Positions 8,087-16,173 of a stretch of DNA of 45,582 bases are shown here, in pieces. Numbering within the stretch: the first letter of the stretch is position 1; each line of letters opens with the position of its first letter. The stretch comes from Acidobacteriota bacterium (GTDB lineage: Bacteria > Acidobacteriota > Terriglobia > Terriglobales > Acidobacteriaceae), in the NCBI GenBank assembly GCA_003224855.1, contig QHZY01000039.1, positions 1-45,582 of the forward strand. Reading direction: 5' to 3'. Both the position numbers and the translations under genes were made by a program. Under the pieces are notes generated by a model. The model searched no databases and had not been told where the DNA came from. It saw only the letters and a list, made by a program, of their open reading frames with translations.

Positions 8087-9210
8087 AATTTGTTGACGAG
8101 TTCCGCGACGCGGACTTGATCAAGAAGACCGCGGAAGAAATCCGGCGACTCGCGGGCACCACCCGGCATTACCGCTTCATGGAAGTCTGTGGCGGCCACA
8201 CTCACGCCATTTACCGCTTTGGCTTGAAAGACATTCTTCCTGAAAACATCGAGCTGATTCACGGTCCCGGCTGCCCGGTTTGCGTCCTGCCCATGGGACG
8301 AATCGATGACGGATTGGCGCTTGCCGCCGATGACCATGTCATCTTTGCCGCATTCGGAGACATGATGCGGGTGCCCGGCACGCACGGCAGTCCGCTGGAA
8401 TATAAAGCTCGTGGTACCGACGTTCGTATAGTCTATTCGCCCTCCGATGCGCTGAAGCTTGCGCGGATCAATCCCGATCGCCATGTCATGTTCTTTGCCA
8501 TCGGCTTTGAAACTACCGCCCCCTCCACCGCGCTTACCATCATGCGCGCGCGGGCGGAAGGCATTCACAATTTTTCTGTTTTCTGCAATCACGTCACAAT
8601 CATTCCTGCGATTCGCGCCATTCTTGACTCGCCTGATATGCGTTTGGACGCATTCATCGGGCCCGGTCACGTTTCCACTGTGATCGGCTGCCGCCCCTAT
8701 GAGTGGATTGCCAAAGATGAGCGCAAGCCCATCGTAGTTTCCGGCTTTGAGCCGCTCGACATCCTGCAGGCGATCGTCATGATCCTGCGGCAGATGCGGG
8801 CTGGCGAAGCCAAAGTCGAAAATCAGTACAAGCGGGTGGTTCCGTGGGAAGGGAATCGTGCTGCCTTGCGCGCCATGGGTGAGGTCTTCCAGCTTCGGCC
8901 TTATTTCGAATGGCGTGGCTTAGGGTTCATCTCGCAATCCGCCTTGCGAATCCGCGATTCATACGCAGAATGGGATGCCGAGCAGCGTTTTCAGGTGCCC
9001 GGTGTCCGCGTCACTGATCCCAAAGCGGCGCAATGCGGTGAGGTTCTCAAGGGCGTACTTAAGCCTGTGCAATGTAAGCTTTTTGGCAAGGAGTGCACTC
9101 CGGAACATCCTTTGGGTGCGCTGATGGTTTCTTCGGAGGGATCGTGCGCGGCGTACTTCAACTACGAACACCGCAAGGCGATGGCAACCAGTCTGAGCCG
9201 CTCAGCCTGA
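8083..9210 (+). CDS. hypD: Hydrogenase maturation factor HypD
   Basis: [4Fe-4S] protein that, with HypC, assembles the Fe(CN)2CO group of the active site. The 375-aa length is typical. Family signatures are MEVCGGHTHAIYRFGL (about residues 32-47), HGPGCPVCVLP (about 63-73), FCNHVTIIPAI and GPGHVSTVIG, plus the C-terminal Cys set for the cluster in CGEVLKG, QCKLFGKECTPEHPLG and SEGSCAAYFNYE. GGAGGAAG lies just before the ATG, which overlaps the hypC stop by 4 bases. The end runs 18-19 codons past the last conserved motif and may overlap the hypE reading frame. Confidence 0.96.
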   Translation: MKFVDEFRDADLIKKTAEEIRRLAGTTRHYRFMEVCGGHTHAIYRFGLKDILPENIELIHGPGCPVCVLPMGRIDDGLALAADDHVIFAAFGDMMRVPGTHGSPLEYKARGTDVRIVYSPSDALKLARINPDRHVMFFAIGFETTAPSTALTIMRARAEGIHNFSVFCNHVTIIPAIRAILDSPDMRLDAFIGPGHVSTVIGCRPYEWIAKDERKPIVVSGFEPLDILQAIVMILRQMRAGEAKVENQYKRVVPWEGNRAALRAMGEVFQLRPYFEWRGLGFISQSALRIRDSYAEWDAEQRFQVPGVRVTDPKAAQCGEVLKGVLKPVQCKLFGKECTPEHPLGALMVSSEGSCAAYFNYEHRKAMATSLSRSA

Positions 9211-9242
9211 GCTCTGCACCGGTTTCATCTATTGAACCCAGG

Positions 9243-10262
9243 GTGCGGTTTCGTGATTCTCAGATCGAAATGGCCCATGGCGCTGGCGGTAAAGCCAGCC
9301 GCCGATTAGTCGAAGGTCTTTTTGCTCCGCTTCTCTTCGGAAGCAGCGCCGAACCGCTCACCGACTCTGCCCGGGTCTTGGTTGACCGTACATCGGTCGC
9401 AGTCACCACCGACAGTTTTGTCGTCAGCCCTCTAAGTTTTCCCGGAGGTTCCATCGGAGAGCTAGCGATCAACGGCACAGTCAACGATCTCGCAGTCTCC
9501 GGCGCCCGGCCGGAAGCAATTGTCGTCACTTTCATTCTTGAGGCTGGGCTTCCCGCCAGCGTGCTCGAATCCGAAGTGCGCGCCATGGCGGATGCAGCCA
9601 GACGCGCGAACGTGAAGGTGGTCGGGGGCGACACCAAAGTTGTTGAGCACGGCAAAGCCGATTTGATGTATGTCACCGCTACCGGTATCGGTTCGCCCAT
9701 TCCTGCCCTGACTATCGATCCTCGTTCAGTGCGTGCCGGCGACAAAGTTCTGCTTTCCGGTCCCGTCGGTGATCACGGGATCACGATTTTGCTGGCACGA
9801 GGGGAACTCGATATCGAAGCCGAGCTTCGGTCCGATACTCGCTCTGTATATCCATTTGTCGAAGCGATCTCCGGTGCGGCCGGTGCGGCGATTCGCTGGA
9901 TGCGCGATCCCACACGCGGCGGCGTTGCCACGTCCTTGAATGAGCTCGCACGCGACTGTGGTCTCGGAATTTATCTCGAAGAAGAAGAGCTGCCCGTCCA
10001 TGACGAAGTTCGCGGCGCATGCGAACTGCTGGGGCTTGATCCCTTGCACATTGCCAATGAAGGTCAATGCATCGCCATAGTGGCAGCTGAATACGCTGAC
10101 GTCGCGCTTGCTGCCATTCATCAAACTCCGGGTGGTGGAGACGCTCGCATCATCGGAGAAGTTCGCGAGCAGCCCGCCGCCACCGTTCTGGTCGGCACCC
10201 GCTACGGTGGTACTCGCGTCATTGATATGCTGGTTGGAGATCCCCTCCCGCGCATCTGTTGA
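9243..10262 (+). CDS. hypE: Hydrogenase maturation protein HypE
   Basis: HypE dehydrates the thiocarboxamide made by HypF on its C-terminal Cys to thiocyanate, the cyanide source of the active site. The C-terminus ends exactly in PRIC, the modified tail. Other AIR-synthase-like motifs are MAHGAGGKASRRL, INGTVNDLAVSGARPEAI, GGDTKVVEHG and RDPTRGGVATSLNELARD. The frame is open upstream into hypD, to an ATG at 9093, but that part matches no HypE sequence; GTG 9243, eight codons before the conserved MAHGAGG, gives a normal 339 aa. No strong ribosome site marks it, so the start is uncertain and a CTG at 9207 cannot be excluded. Confidence 0.94.
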   Translation: MRFRDSQIEMAHGAGGKASRRLVEGLFAPLLFGSSAEPLTDSARVLVDRTSVAVTTDSFVVSPLSFPGGSIGELAINGTVNDLAVSGARPEAIVVTFILEAGLPASVLESEVRAMADAARRANVKVVGGDTKVVEHGKADLMYVTATGIGSPIPALTIDPRSVRAGDKVLLSGPVGDHGITILLARGELDIEAELRSDTRSVYPFVEAISGAAGAAIRWMRDPTRGGVATSLNELARDCGLGIYLEEEELPVHDEVRGACELLGLDPLHIANEGQCIAIVAAEYADVALAAIHQTPGGGDARIIGEVREQPAATVLVGTRYGGTRVIDMLVGDPLPRIC

Positions 10263-10264
10263 TC

Positions 10265-11443
10265 ATGCAAACCCGGTGCAAACTCGCAGCCCAGATTGAA
10301 CAGCGGCTCCTTGATAGAAATGAATTGTTTACCCGGTTCTTCGATCTGGAAGCTTCGCGCCTGGCCCTTGCCTGTCAGGAGATGTCGAATCGTTTTCTAC
10401 GGGGCGGGCGCCTGATCGCTTTTGGTCGAGGTCCCTACGCCACGGATGCGCAGCACGTTTCGGTCGAATTTGTTCATCCTGTGATTGTCGGTAAGCGCGC
10501 GCTTCCGGCTCTCGACCTTTCAATTCTCTTCCGCCCCTGGCTCGATGCGCTGCTCAAGCCAGCGGACATCGTTATGGGTTTTGGTCCGCCCGAAGGCGAC
10601 CCGGAAGTCTGGGCTACTTTGCAGTCGGCAAACGCGCGCGACGCAATGACGTTTGCGTTGCCGGGAAACCAAGGCTCATACTTCGTTCACCCCCCAACTG
10701 GCGACGCCTTCATGCATCAGGAAATGATTGAAATCCTGTACCACACATTATGGGAAACCGTTCACGTGTTCTTCGAGCACCGTGAACTGGGCCATGAGGT
10801 CGGCGAAGCAGGGTTCCTATATCCATTTCTCGGCCAGCAAAAGCAGGGAACCGATGATGTGCTCGTCGAAGTGGCCGAGTCAATCCGCATGAAAGTCGGC
10901 GACGACGCAACCCTGCGTGCGCAGGTGGCAAGCGAAGAAAGCGAGCAGATCAGCGAGGCTGTGGCTGCCATTCACCAGCGCTTGGGGCGGGGAGGCAAGA
11001 TCATTATTTTCGGCAATGGTGGCTCTGCAACTGATGCCAACGACTGGGCGCTCGATTGCATTCTGCCACCTTCTGGTTGGCTTCCCGTTCCCGCGGTTTC
11101 GCTTTCTCTTGAACCCGCCAACATCACTGCGCTTGCCAACGACATCGGTACTGACGTGATTTTCTCGCGCCAGTTGATTGCCCACGCGCAGCCGCAGGAT
11201 GTTGCCATCGGGATCTCAACCAGTGGCGGCTCGCGCAACATCATCATGGCCCTTGAAGAAGCGCGCAAGCGCGGTCTGCTTACGCTTTCCCTGCTCGGCT
11301 ACGATGGAGGCGAAATCGTTCGCCGCAGCCTTGCCGACTTTCCTATCGTCGTCCGCTGTGACTACATCCCTCGCATTCAGGAAGTGCAGGCGTCCATCTA
11401 TCACACCATGCGCGAAATGCTGGAGGTGTTAGCGCATGCCTGA
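10265..11443 (+). CDS. Tandem SIS-domain protein (GmhA-like) in the hyp cluster
   Basis: The 392-aa protein has two SIS (sugar isomerase) domains. The first (about residues 30-200) has RGGRLIAFGRGPYATDAQHV; the second (about 205-385) has RGGKIIIFGNGGSATDANDW followed by GISTSGGSRNIIMALEEARK, close to phosphoheptose isomerase GmhA. In the first copy the loop reads GRGPYAT in place of GNGGSAT, so that site may have diverged. I start it at ATG 10265, three bases after the hypE stop; a TTG at 10259 is also in frame. No heptose or lipopolysaccharide genes are near, and its position between hypE and hypF implies a hydrogenase-linked job, perhaps binding a phosphorylated ligand. The function is unknown. 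Confidence 0.85.
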   Translation: MQTRCKLAAQIEQRLLDRNELFTRFFDLEASRLALACQEMSNRFLRGGRLIAFGRGPYATDAQHVSVEFVHPVIVGKRALPALDLSILFRPWLDALLKPADIVMGFGPPEGDPEVWATLQSANARDAMTFALPGNQGSYFVHPPTGDAFMHQEMIEILYHTLWETVHVFFEHRELGHEVGEAGFLYPFLGQQKQGTDDVLVEVAESIRMKVGDDATLRAQVASEESEQISEAVAAIHQRLGRGGKIIIFGNGGSATDANDWALDCILPPSGWLPVPAVSLSLEPANITALANDIGTDVIFSRQLIAHAQPQDVAIGISTSGGSRNIIMALEEARKRGLLTLSLLGYDGGEIVRRSLADFPIVVRCDYIPRIQEVQASIYHTMREMLEVLAHA

Positions 11444-11666
11444 TCTCGAACTCTTTGGGACCGCCGCCTGCCCGTATACCGAGGAGATCCGTGACTGGCT
11501 GGAATTCCGCGGTCAGAAATTTACCGAATATGACGTCGAGCGCGACCGCGATGCGCGTGAACGCCTGCGCGGCCTTTCTGCCAGCTCGCATACTGTGCCG
11601 GTCCTGGTGGAAGATGGGAAAGTTGTTCAGGTCGGTTGGCAGGGGCGCGGCTGTTCGATTGAGTGA
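11436..11666 (+). CDS. Glutaredoxin-like protein with CPYT motif
   Basis: Short 76-aa thioredoxin-fold protein. The redox motif is CPYT (about residues 12-15, in FGTAACPYTEEIRDWLEFRG), the cis-Pro segment is HTVPVLVEDGKVVQ (about 52-65), and the C-terminal GWQGRGC adds a third Cys. The second Cys of the usual CPYC is Thr, so a monothiol mechanism or pairing with the C-terminal Cys is expected. It recalls the small UXX-star (seleno)protein group, in which the first Cys can be selenocysteine; here it is an ordinary Cys codon. It overlaps the SIS gene by 8 bases. A role in handling the reduced maturation intermediates or iron is possible. Confidence 0.8.
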   Translation: MPDLELFGTAACPYTEEIRDWLEFRGQKFTEYDVERDRDARERLRGLSASSHTVPVLVEDGKVVQVGWQGRGCSIE

Positions 11667-11676
11667 AATTATCTGG

Positions 11677-13974
11677 ATGAAATCGGCATGTCTCATTCGC
11701 GTGCGTGGCATCGTGCAGGGCGTCGGGTTTCGTCCATTTGTTTACCGTCTCGCGCAGATTTACAAGATTACAGGTTGGGTCCTGAATGGACCCGATGGCG
11801 TCGAAATCCACGCCGAAGGCACTGAGCAGGCGCTCAGCGGTTTTCTGCACGATTTTCGACACACCACTCCGCCCGCTGCTCAAGTTTCAGAAGTCCAAAT
11901 CAGCGCTGCCGATTCCGGTGGATTCCCAGACTTCTCCATTCGTCAAAGCGAGCGCCACCTCAGCCCCACGGTGCGAATGTCGCCTGATTTGCCTGCGTGC
12001 GATGATTGCCGCTCCGAGCTGTTTGATCAATCCAATCCTCGCTTTCGCTATCCATACATCAACTGCACCAACTGCGGCCCGCGTTATAGCGTGATTCTCG
12101 CTCTGCCTTATGACCGTCCCAGCACCACTATGAACTCCTGGCGGTTGGACGATTATTGCGAGCGTGAGTACCATGACCCCGGCGATCGCAGGTTTCACGC
12201 TCAGCCGGTCGCTTGTCCGCGATGTGGTCCGGGATATTTTCTGCAGCATCGGGAAGAGAAGATTGACGATCACGCTGCCGTTGAGCGCACTGCAGAACTG
12301 CTGCGTCTCGGCGCGATCGTCGCAATGAAGGGTCTGGGTGGTTATCACCTCGCCTGTGATGCTGGCAATCTCGCTTCTGTCAAGAACCTGCGCGAACGTA
12401 AATTCCGCAAAGAGAAGCCGTTCGCACTCATGGCGAAAGACTTGAATACGGCCCGCCTGCTGATCGAACTTTCGCCGGATGCGGAATCTCTGCTCACTTC
12501 GCCCGCCCGCCCCATCGTGCTGGCACGAGCAAAAGCCGCACTCCCAGATGTCGCTCCGGATAATCATGAGCTTGGAGTGATGTTTCCATATACGCCACTG
12601 CAGTATCTGCTGTTCGACGCTGGCGCCCCCGATGTTCTGGTCATGACCAGCGCCAATCGCTCCAGCGAACCGATCGCTTACGAAGATCAGGATGCCCTGG
12701 ATCATCTCACTGGAATTGCCGATGCCTTCCTGATCGGTGAACGTCCCATTGCACGCCGGGTGGATGACTCCGTGGCACGTGCCGGCACTTTCGGTCCTGT
12801 TATTCTTCGCCGCGCTCGTGGATATGCGCCCGCAGCGGTCGCAACTCTACCCTGTCATCGCCCGATGTTGGCAGTCGGAGCGGACTTGAAGAATACAATT
12901 ACGCTGGTGGTTGATGGCCAGGCGTTTGTCAGCCAGCACATCGGCGATTTGTCGCACTATCAGGCCAGCCGGGCATTTCAGGAAACAGTGAACGATCTCA
13001 TCTCAATGTATGACGTGAGCTGGGACGATCTGCTGGTGGTGCATGATTCTCATCCCCAATACTTCTCGACCCAGTTCGCCTTAAACTTGCCGGCTCCTGA
13101 AAGGCTTCCCGTCCAGCATCATCGGGCTCACGTCGCATCAGTGCTTGCGGAAAACCAGGCATGGGACCAGCGAGTCCTGGGTGTCAGTTTCGATGGCACC
13201 GGTTACGGTGATGACGGTACCATCTGGGGCGGAGAGTTCTTTGCTGGCAGCATCGCGCAAGGCTTTTCACGTGTGGCTCACCTTCGCCCCGCCGCTCTTC
13301 CCGGCGGCGATGCTGCGGCCGAGTTTCCTGTGCAAGCAGCTGCTGGATTTTTGTCACAGCTTGAAGGTCTGCCTGACCTCTTGACCGAACCTTTCAACTT
13401 CCCATCTCGTTATCAAAAAGCCTTGAAGCTCATTCAGCACGATATTCGAAGTTTTGCAACCACCTCGATGGGCAGACTTTTTGACACTGTCGCTGCCGTA
13501 CTCGGCTTCACGCGCGAAATCACCTTCGAAGGCCAGGCGGCGATATGGCTGGAGCATATCGCTTGCGCCGAACCACCCGCGGAACCATACCCGTTCCCGT
13601 TCCAGCATGGTGAACTCGATTTCCGCCCGCTGCTGGTCTCGGTTATCCAGGATCGATTAAGCGGTCGTAATGCATCAGAAATCGCCCGCGCTTTTCAGCA
13701 TGGGGTTGCAGCCGGCCTCTTCGATGCTGCGCAACAGCTTTGTCAGGAGCATGGCCTCGACACCGTCGTTCTCTCGGGAGGAGTATTTCAGAACGAACTT
13801 CTCATGGCAGATCTTGCCGAACTTTCTCATGGGCGCCATCTGCAAATCTGGATCAATCACGCTGTTCCTCCCAATGATGGCGGTATCAGCCTTGGCCAAT
13901 CCGCGATCGGCGCTTTCGCATTGAAAAAGCAAAAAGACCAGAGCGCTCGGCCTGAGTGTCTGATCACGGCTTAA
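11677..13974 (+). CDS. hypF: Carbamoyltransferase HypF
   Basis: HypF makes carbamoyl-adenylate from carbamoyl phosphate and ATP and transfers the carbamoyl group to HypE. The 765-aa protein shows the full domain order: acylphosphatase (RVRGIVQGVGFRPFVYRLA, about residues 8-26), two zinc fingers (CDDCRSELF, INCTNCGPRYS, HAQPVACPRCGPGY), a YrdC-like domain (IVAMKGLGGYHLACDA through RRARGYAPA), and a Kae1-like domain (HHRAHVASVLAEN, GVSFDGTGYGDDGTIWGGEF, VLSGGVFQNELLM). The frame opens far upstream inside the glutaredoxin gene; ATG 11677 or TTG 11659 fits the conserved N-terminus. Confidence 0.95.
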   Translation: MKSACLIRVRGIVQGVGFRPFVYRLAQIYKITGWVLNGPDGVEIHAEGTEQALSGFLHDFRHTTPPAAQVSEVQISAADSGGFPDFSIRQSERHLSPTVRMSPDLPACDDCRSELFDQSNPRFRYPYINCTNCGPRYSVILALPYDRPSTTMNSWRLDDYCEREYHDPGDRRFHAQPVACPRCGPGYFLQHREEKIDDHAAVERTAELLRLGAIVAMKGLGGYHLACDAGNLASVKNLRERKFRKEKPFALMAKDLNTARLLIELSPDAESLLTSPARPIVLARAKAALPDVAPDNHELGVMFPYTPLQYLLFDAGAPDVLVMTSANRSSEPIAYEDQDALDHLTGIADAFLIGERPIARRVDDSVARAGTFGPVILRRARGYAPAAVATLPCHRPMLAVGADLKNTITLVVDGQAFVSQHIGDLSHYQASRAFQETVNDLISMYDVSWDDLLVVHDSHPQYFSTQFALNLPAPERLPVQHHRAHVASVLAENQAWDQRVLGVSFDGTGYGDDGTIWGGEFFAGSIAQGFSRVAHLRPAALPGGDAAAEFPVQAAAGFLSQLEGLPDLLTEPFNFPSRYQKALKLIQHDIRSFATTSMGRLFDTVAAVLGFTREITFEGQAAIWLEHIACAEPPAEPYPFPFQHGELDFRPLLVSVIQDRLSGRNASEIARAFQHGVAAGLFDAAQQLCQEHGLDTVVLSGGVFQNELLMADLAELSHGRHLQIWINHAVPPNDGGISLGQSAIGAFALKKQKDQSARPECLITA

Positions 13975-13977
13975 ACT

Positions 13978-14325
13978 ATGCATGAGCTTTCAATCGCGAT
14001 GAGCATCGTCGAGATGGCGGAAGAAGAATCCGAACGCCGTGGCGGCGTTCACGTCAGTGCAGTCCACCTTAAACTCGGTGCTCTCTCGGGTGTCGTCGAG
14101 CAGGCGCTCCTGTCATCTTTCGAAATGGCCGCCGAAGACACATCGCTTCAAGGTGCCCGGCTGCTGATTGAAAACATTCCAGTGAGAGTGTTCTGTCCAA
14201 AGTGCTCGTCGGAACGTCAGCTGACCTCGATCCAGAATTTCTCGTGCCCTGTGTGTGGCGCTCCCACCCCGCAGATTACCTGCGGGAGGGAACTGGAAGT
14301 TACCGCCCTGGAGATAATTCAATGA
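13978..14325 (+). CDS. hypA: Nickel chaperone HypA
   Basis: HypA passes nickel to the large subunit together with HypB. The 115-aa protein begins MHELSIAMSIVEMAEEE, with His2 as the nickel ligand, and has the zinc site CPKC...CPVC (about residues 74-77 and 90-93), as in the family. The ATG is 3 bases after the hypF stop and the end overlaps the hypB start (ATGA). Its length and motif order are standard. Confidence 0.95.
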   Translation: MHELSIAMSIVEMAEEESERRGGVHVSAVHLKLGALSGVVEQALLSSFEMAAEDTSLQGARLLIENIPVRVFCPKCSSERQLTSIQNFSCPVCGAPTPQITCGRELEVTALEIIQ

Positions 14326-14999
14326 CCGAGCCCCGGCTGGTAGAAGTGCGAAAAAATGTTTTGAAGCAGAACGATGTGATTGCTCGTGCTCTTCGAGAGC
14401 GATTTCATCAGGCAGGAGTTTTCGTTGTAAGCCTTGTTTCAAGTCCCGGTTCTGGCAAAACTGCATTTCTTGAGAAAACACTTACTATGATGCGTCCGCA
14501 TCACCGTGTCGCAGCACTGGTTGGCGACCTTGCTACTGAAAATGACGCCGCCCGTCTCGCTCGCAGCAACGCTCCCGTAAAGCAGATAATTACCGGCACG
14601 GTTTGCCATCTGGACGCTGCCATGGTTGAAAACGCCCTTCAGGACTGGGATCTCGTCGATCTGGACTTCCTGTTCATCGAAAACGTCGGTAATCTGGTCT
14701 GCCCTTCTTCCTACGATTTGGGCGAGGATCTCCGTCTGGTTTTGATGTCGGTCACCGAAGGTGAGGACAAGCCGCTTAAATATCCCACCATTTTCAACAG
14801 CGCAGATGTGGCGATCCTCAGCAAGCTTGATCTTGCGACTGCGGTTGAATTCAACTGGGACCAAGCGCAACGTAGCATTCAATCGGTTCGCCCCGGCATG
14901 ATGGTCATCAACACCTCAGCCAAAACGGAGCAGGGCATGTCCGAGTTTTGCGACTTCCTGGTTCAAAGATCACGCATGCGCGCGGCCATCGCGGTCTGA
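14322..14999 (+). CDS. hypB: Nickel-insertion GTPase HypB
   Basis: GTPase that drives nickel delivery with HypA. ATG 14322 overlaps the hypA stop and gives 225 aa; the longer frame from 14202 only copies hypA in another frame. The G-domain shows the P-loop SSPGSGKT (about residues 41-48), the switch region GDLATENDAARL, the metal-binding segment GTVCHLDAAMV, FIENVGNLVCPSSYDLGED and LSKLDLAT. There is no N-terminal His-rich stretch, so it lacks the nickel storage seen in some HypB proteins; the His-rich loop of the permease gene that follows may handle metal instead. Confidence 0.95.
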   Translation: MTEPRLVEVRKNVLKQNDVIARALRERFHQAGVFVVSLVSSPGSGKTAFLEKTLTMMRPHHRVAALVGDLATENDAARLARSNAPVKQIITGTVCHLDAAMVENALQDWDLVDLDFLFIENVGNLVCPSSYDLGEDLRLVLMSVTEGEDKPLKYPTIFNSADVAILSKLDLATAVEFNWDQAQRSIQSVRPGMMVINTSAKTEQGMSEFCDFLVQRSRMRAAIAV

Positions 15000-15006
15000 A
15001 TTCCAA

Positions 15007-15807
15007 ATGATCAGTTTTCTTTCTATCATCGCGCTCGGCTTTTTCCTCGGCATGCGCCACGCAACCGATCCCGACCACGTCATTGCTGTCACCACCATTC
15101 TCAGCCGTCAGCAGAAGCTCTCGCGTGCGGCACTGGTCGGCGCTTTCTGGGGACTCGGGCACACCGTAACGATCTTCCTGGTCGGAACCGCAATCATCCT
15201 CTTCGACCTGGTCATTCCTCCGCGACTTGGCCTTAGCATGGAACTCTCCGTCGGCGTGATGCTGGTCGTGCTCGGGATCGCTAACGTTAGGAGCTTTTTG
15301 CGATCGATGCCTGAGGCTGACAATGCAGCCCCGCCAAATCTCTTCCACTCCCACGTGCACAGCCACGGTGACTACATTCACTCTCACTCGCACGGCCATC
15401 AACCTGAGCACCATCCTCACTCGGTTACGCAAACACCTGTCTCATTGCTCGACCAGGTTCTCGGGAAACTCCGCCTGTACCAGAACATCCGGCCGCTCGT
15501 GATTGGGATCGTGCATGGCCTTGCAGGATCGGCCGCCGTTGCGCTGCTTGTGCTCGCAACTATTCGCGATCCGTATTGGGCTGTCGCTTATCTGCTGATT
15601 TTTGGGATAGGAACAATCGCCGGGATGGTGCTTATCACCATGAGCATTGCGTCCACGGTGCACATCTTCGGGAAAAGCAAACTCTTCTTCCGCCGGTTGG
15701 CACTGGCTTCCGGTGTCCTCAGCTTATGTTTTGGTCTGGCAGTCGCCTACCAGATCGGCATTGCCGGCGGCCTGCTCACCCATGCACCCAGATGGGTGCC
15801 ACGATGA
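15007..15807 (+). CDS. Nickel permease (NiCoT/UreH-like)
   Basis: Membrane transporter of 266 aa, likely supplying nickel to the hydrogenase. The first membrane helix carries the metal signature H18ATDPD23H24, matching the Hx4DH motif of nickel/cobalt transporters, and the next has GLGHTVTIFLVG. About six hydrophobic segments are visible. The central loop (about residues 113-140) is very rich in His (FHSHVHSHGDYIHSHSHGH), typical for metal capture. VHGLAGSAAVALLVL after the loop points to the UreH-like branch rather than classical HoxN. It begins 7 bases after hypB and ends the + strand hydrogenase block. Substrate direction (uptake, not efflux) is inferred from context. Confidence 0.85.
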   Translation: MISFLSIIALGFFLGMRHATDPDHVIAVTTILSRQQKLSRAALVGAFWGLGHTVTIFLVGTAIILFDLVIPPRLGLSMELSVGVMLVVLGIANVRSFLRSMPEADNAAPPNLFHSHVHSHGDYIHSHSHGHQPEHHPHSVTQTPVSLLDQVLGKLRLYQNIRPLVIGIVHGLAGSAAVALLVLATIRDPYWAVAYLLIFGIGTIAGMVLITMSIASTVHIFGKSKLFFRRLALASGVLSLCFGLAVAYQIGIAGGLLTHAPRWVPR

Positions 15808-15819
15808 GCGATGGGTTCG

Positions 15820-15939
15820 CTACATAGTGCTGATTTTTATATAGCGCCGCAGATCGGGGAGCGACTTCATTAAAATGTATCCGCCGAGCAGCAGACCAGC
15901 GGTGCCAACCACATTCACCAGGCCTTTAAGTGCTTTCAT
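15820..15939 (-). CDS. 39-aa membrane peptide (DUF6893-like)
   Basis: A very short gene transcribed against the hydrogenase block. ATG at 15939 follows a GAGG ribosome site by 7 bases, and the stop is at 15820-15822. The product has a basic start (MKALKG), one hydrophobic helix (about residues 7-23, with VVGTAGLLLGGYIL), and the tail LPDLRRYIKISTM. The tail matches the end of the 72-aa protein inside the hydrogenase operon (PDFDRYLRLRNM), down to the terminal Met. I associate it with the DUF6893 family of tiny proteins. The function is unknown. The shared ending, clear ribosome site and membrane-helix composition argue that it is real rather than chance. Confidence 0.68.
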   Translation of the reverse strand: MKALKGLVNVVGTAGLLLGGYILMKSLPDLRRYIKISTM

Positions 15940-16173
15940 GGTTTGCCTCGTTACCTTAGATGGCCCTCAACCATTCGGGGAAGCTTAAGGAGTGAACTCT
16001 TTTCGGGTATTTCACACCCGGCATTGGATCGATGGCTGTGGAAACCGGTGTCACCAGCCATGTTGCACAAACACTTCTTTCGATTAAACTTTTCTGAGTA
16101 CATGGTTTAGCGCTGATCCGGCACCCGGATCGCCGAAACCACAAATTTGCACGGGGAAGGTAGTCGCATTTAA
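15940..16173. other. Intergenic region with a weak promoter candidate for the phosphorylase gene
   Basis: This gap separates the divergent 39-aa peptide gene and the GAF-phosphorylase gene. On the + strand, TTGCAC at 16063-16068 and TAAACT at 16085-16090 are 16 bases apart and could form a housekeeping promoter, but both boxes deviate from consensus. I see no RNA gene or strong terminator. Confidence 0.3.

Noticed and set aside
9093-9242. Upstream extension of hypE into hypD
   Set aside because: It would add 50 residues not seen in any HypE I know, and it lies wholly over the conserved C-terminus of hypD. A start near 9243 fits.
11455-11676. Upstream extension of hypF through the glutaredoxin gene
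   Set aside because: The extra 74 residues are an out-of-frame reading of the glutaredoxin-like gene; HypF proteins begin close to the acylphosphatase motif.
15784-15799. Hairpin GCACCC-AGAT-GGGTGC as terminator of the hydrogenase block
   Set aside because: It lies within the last codons of the permease gene and no T-run follows, so support is too weak.
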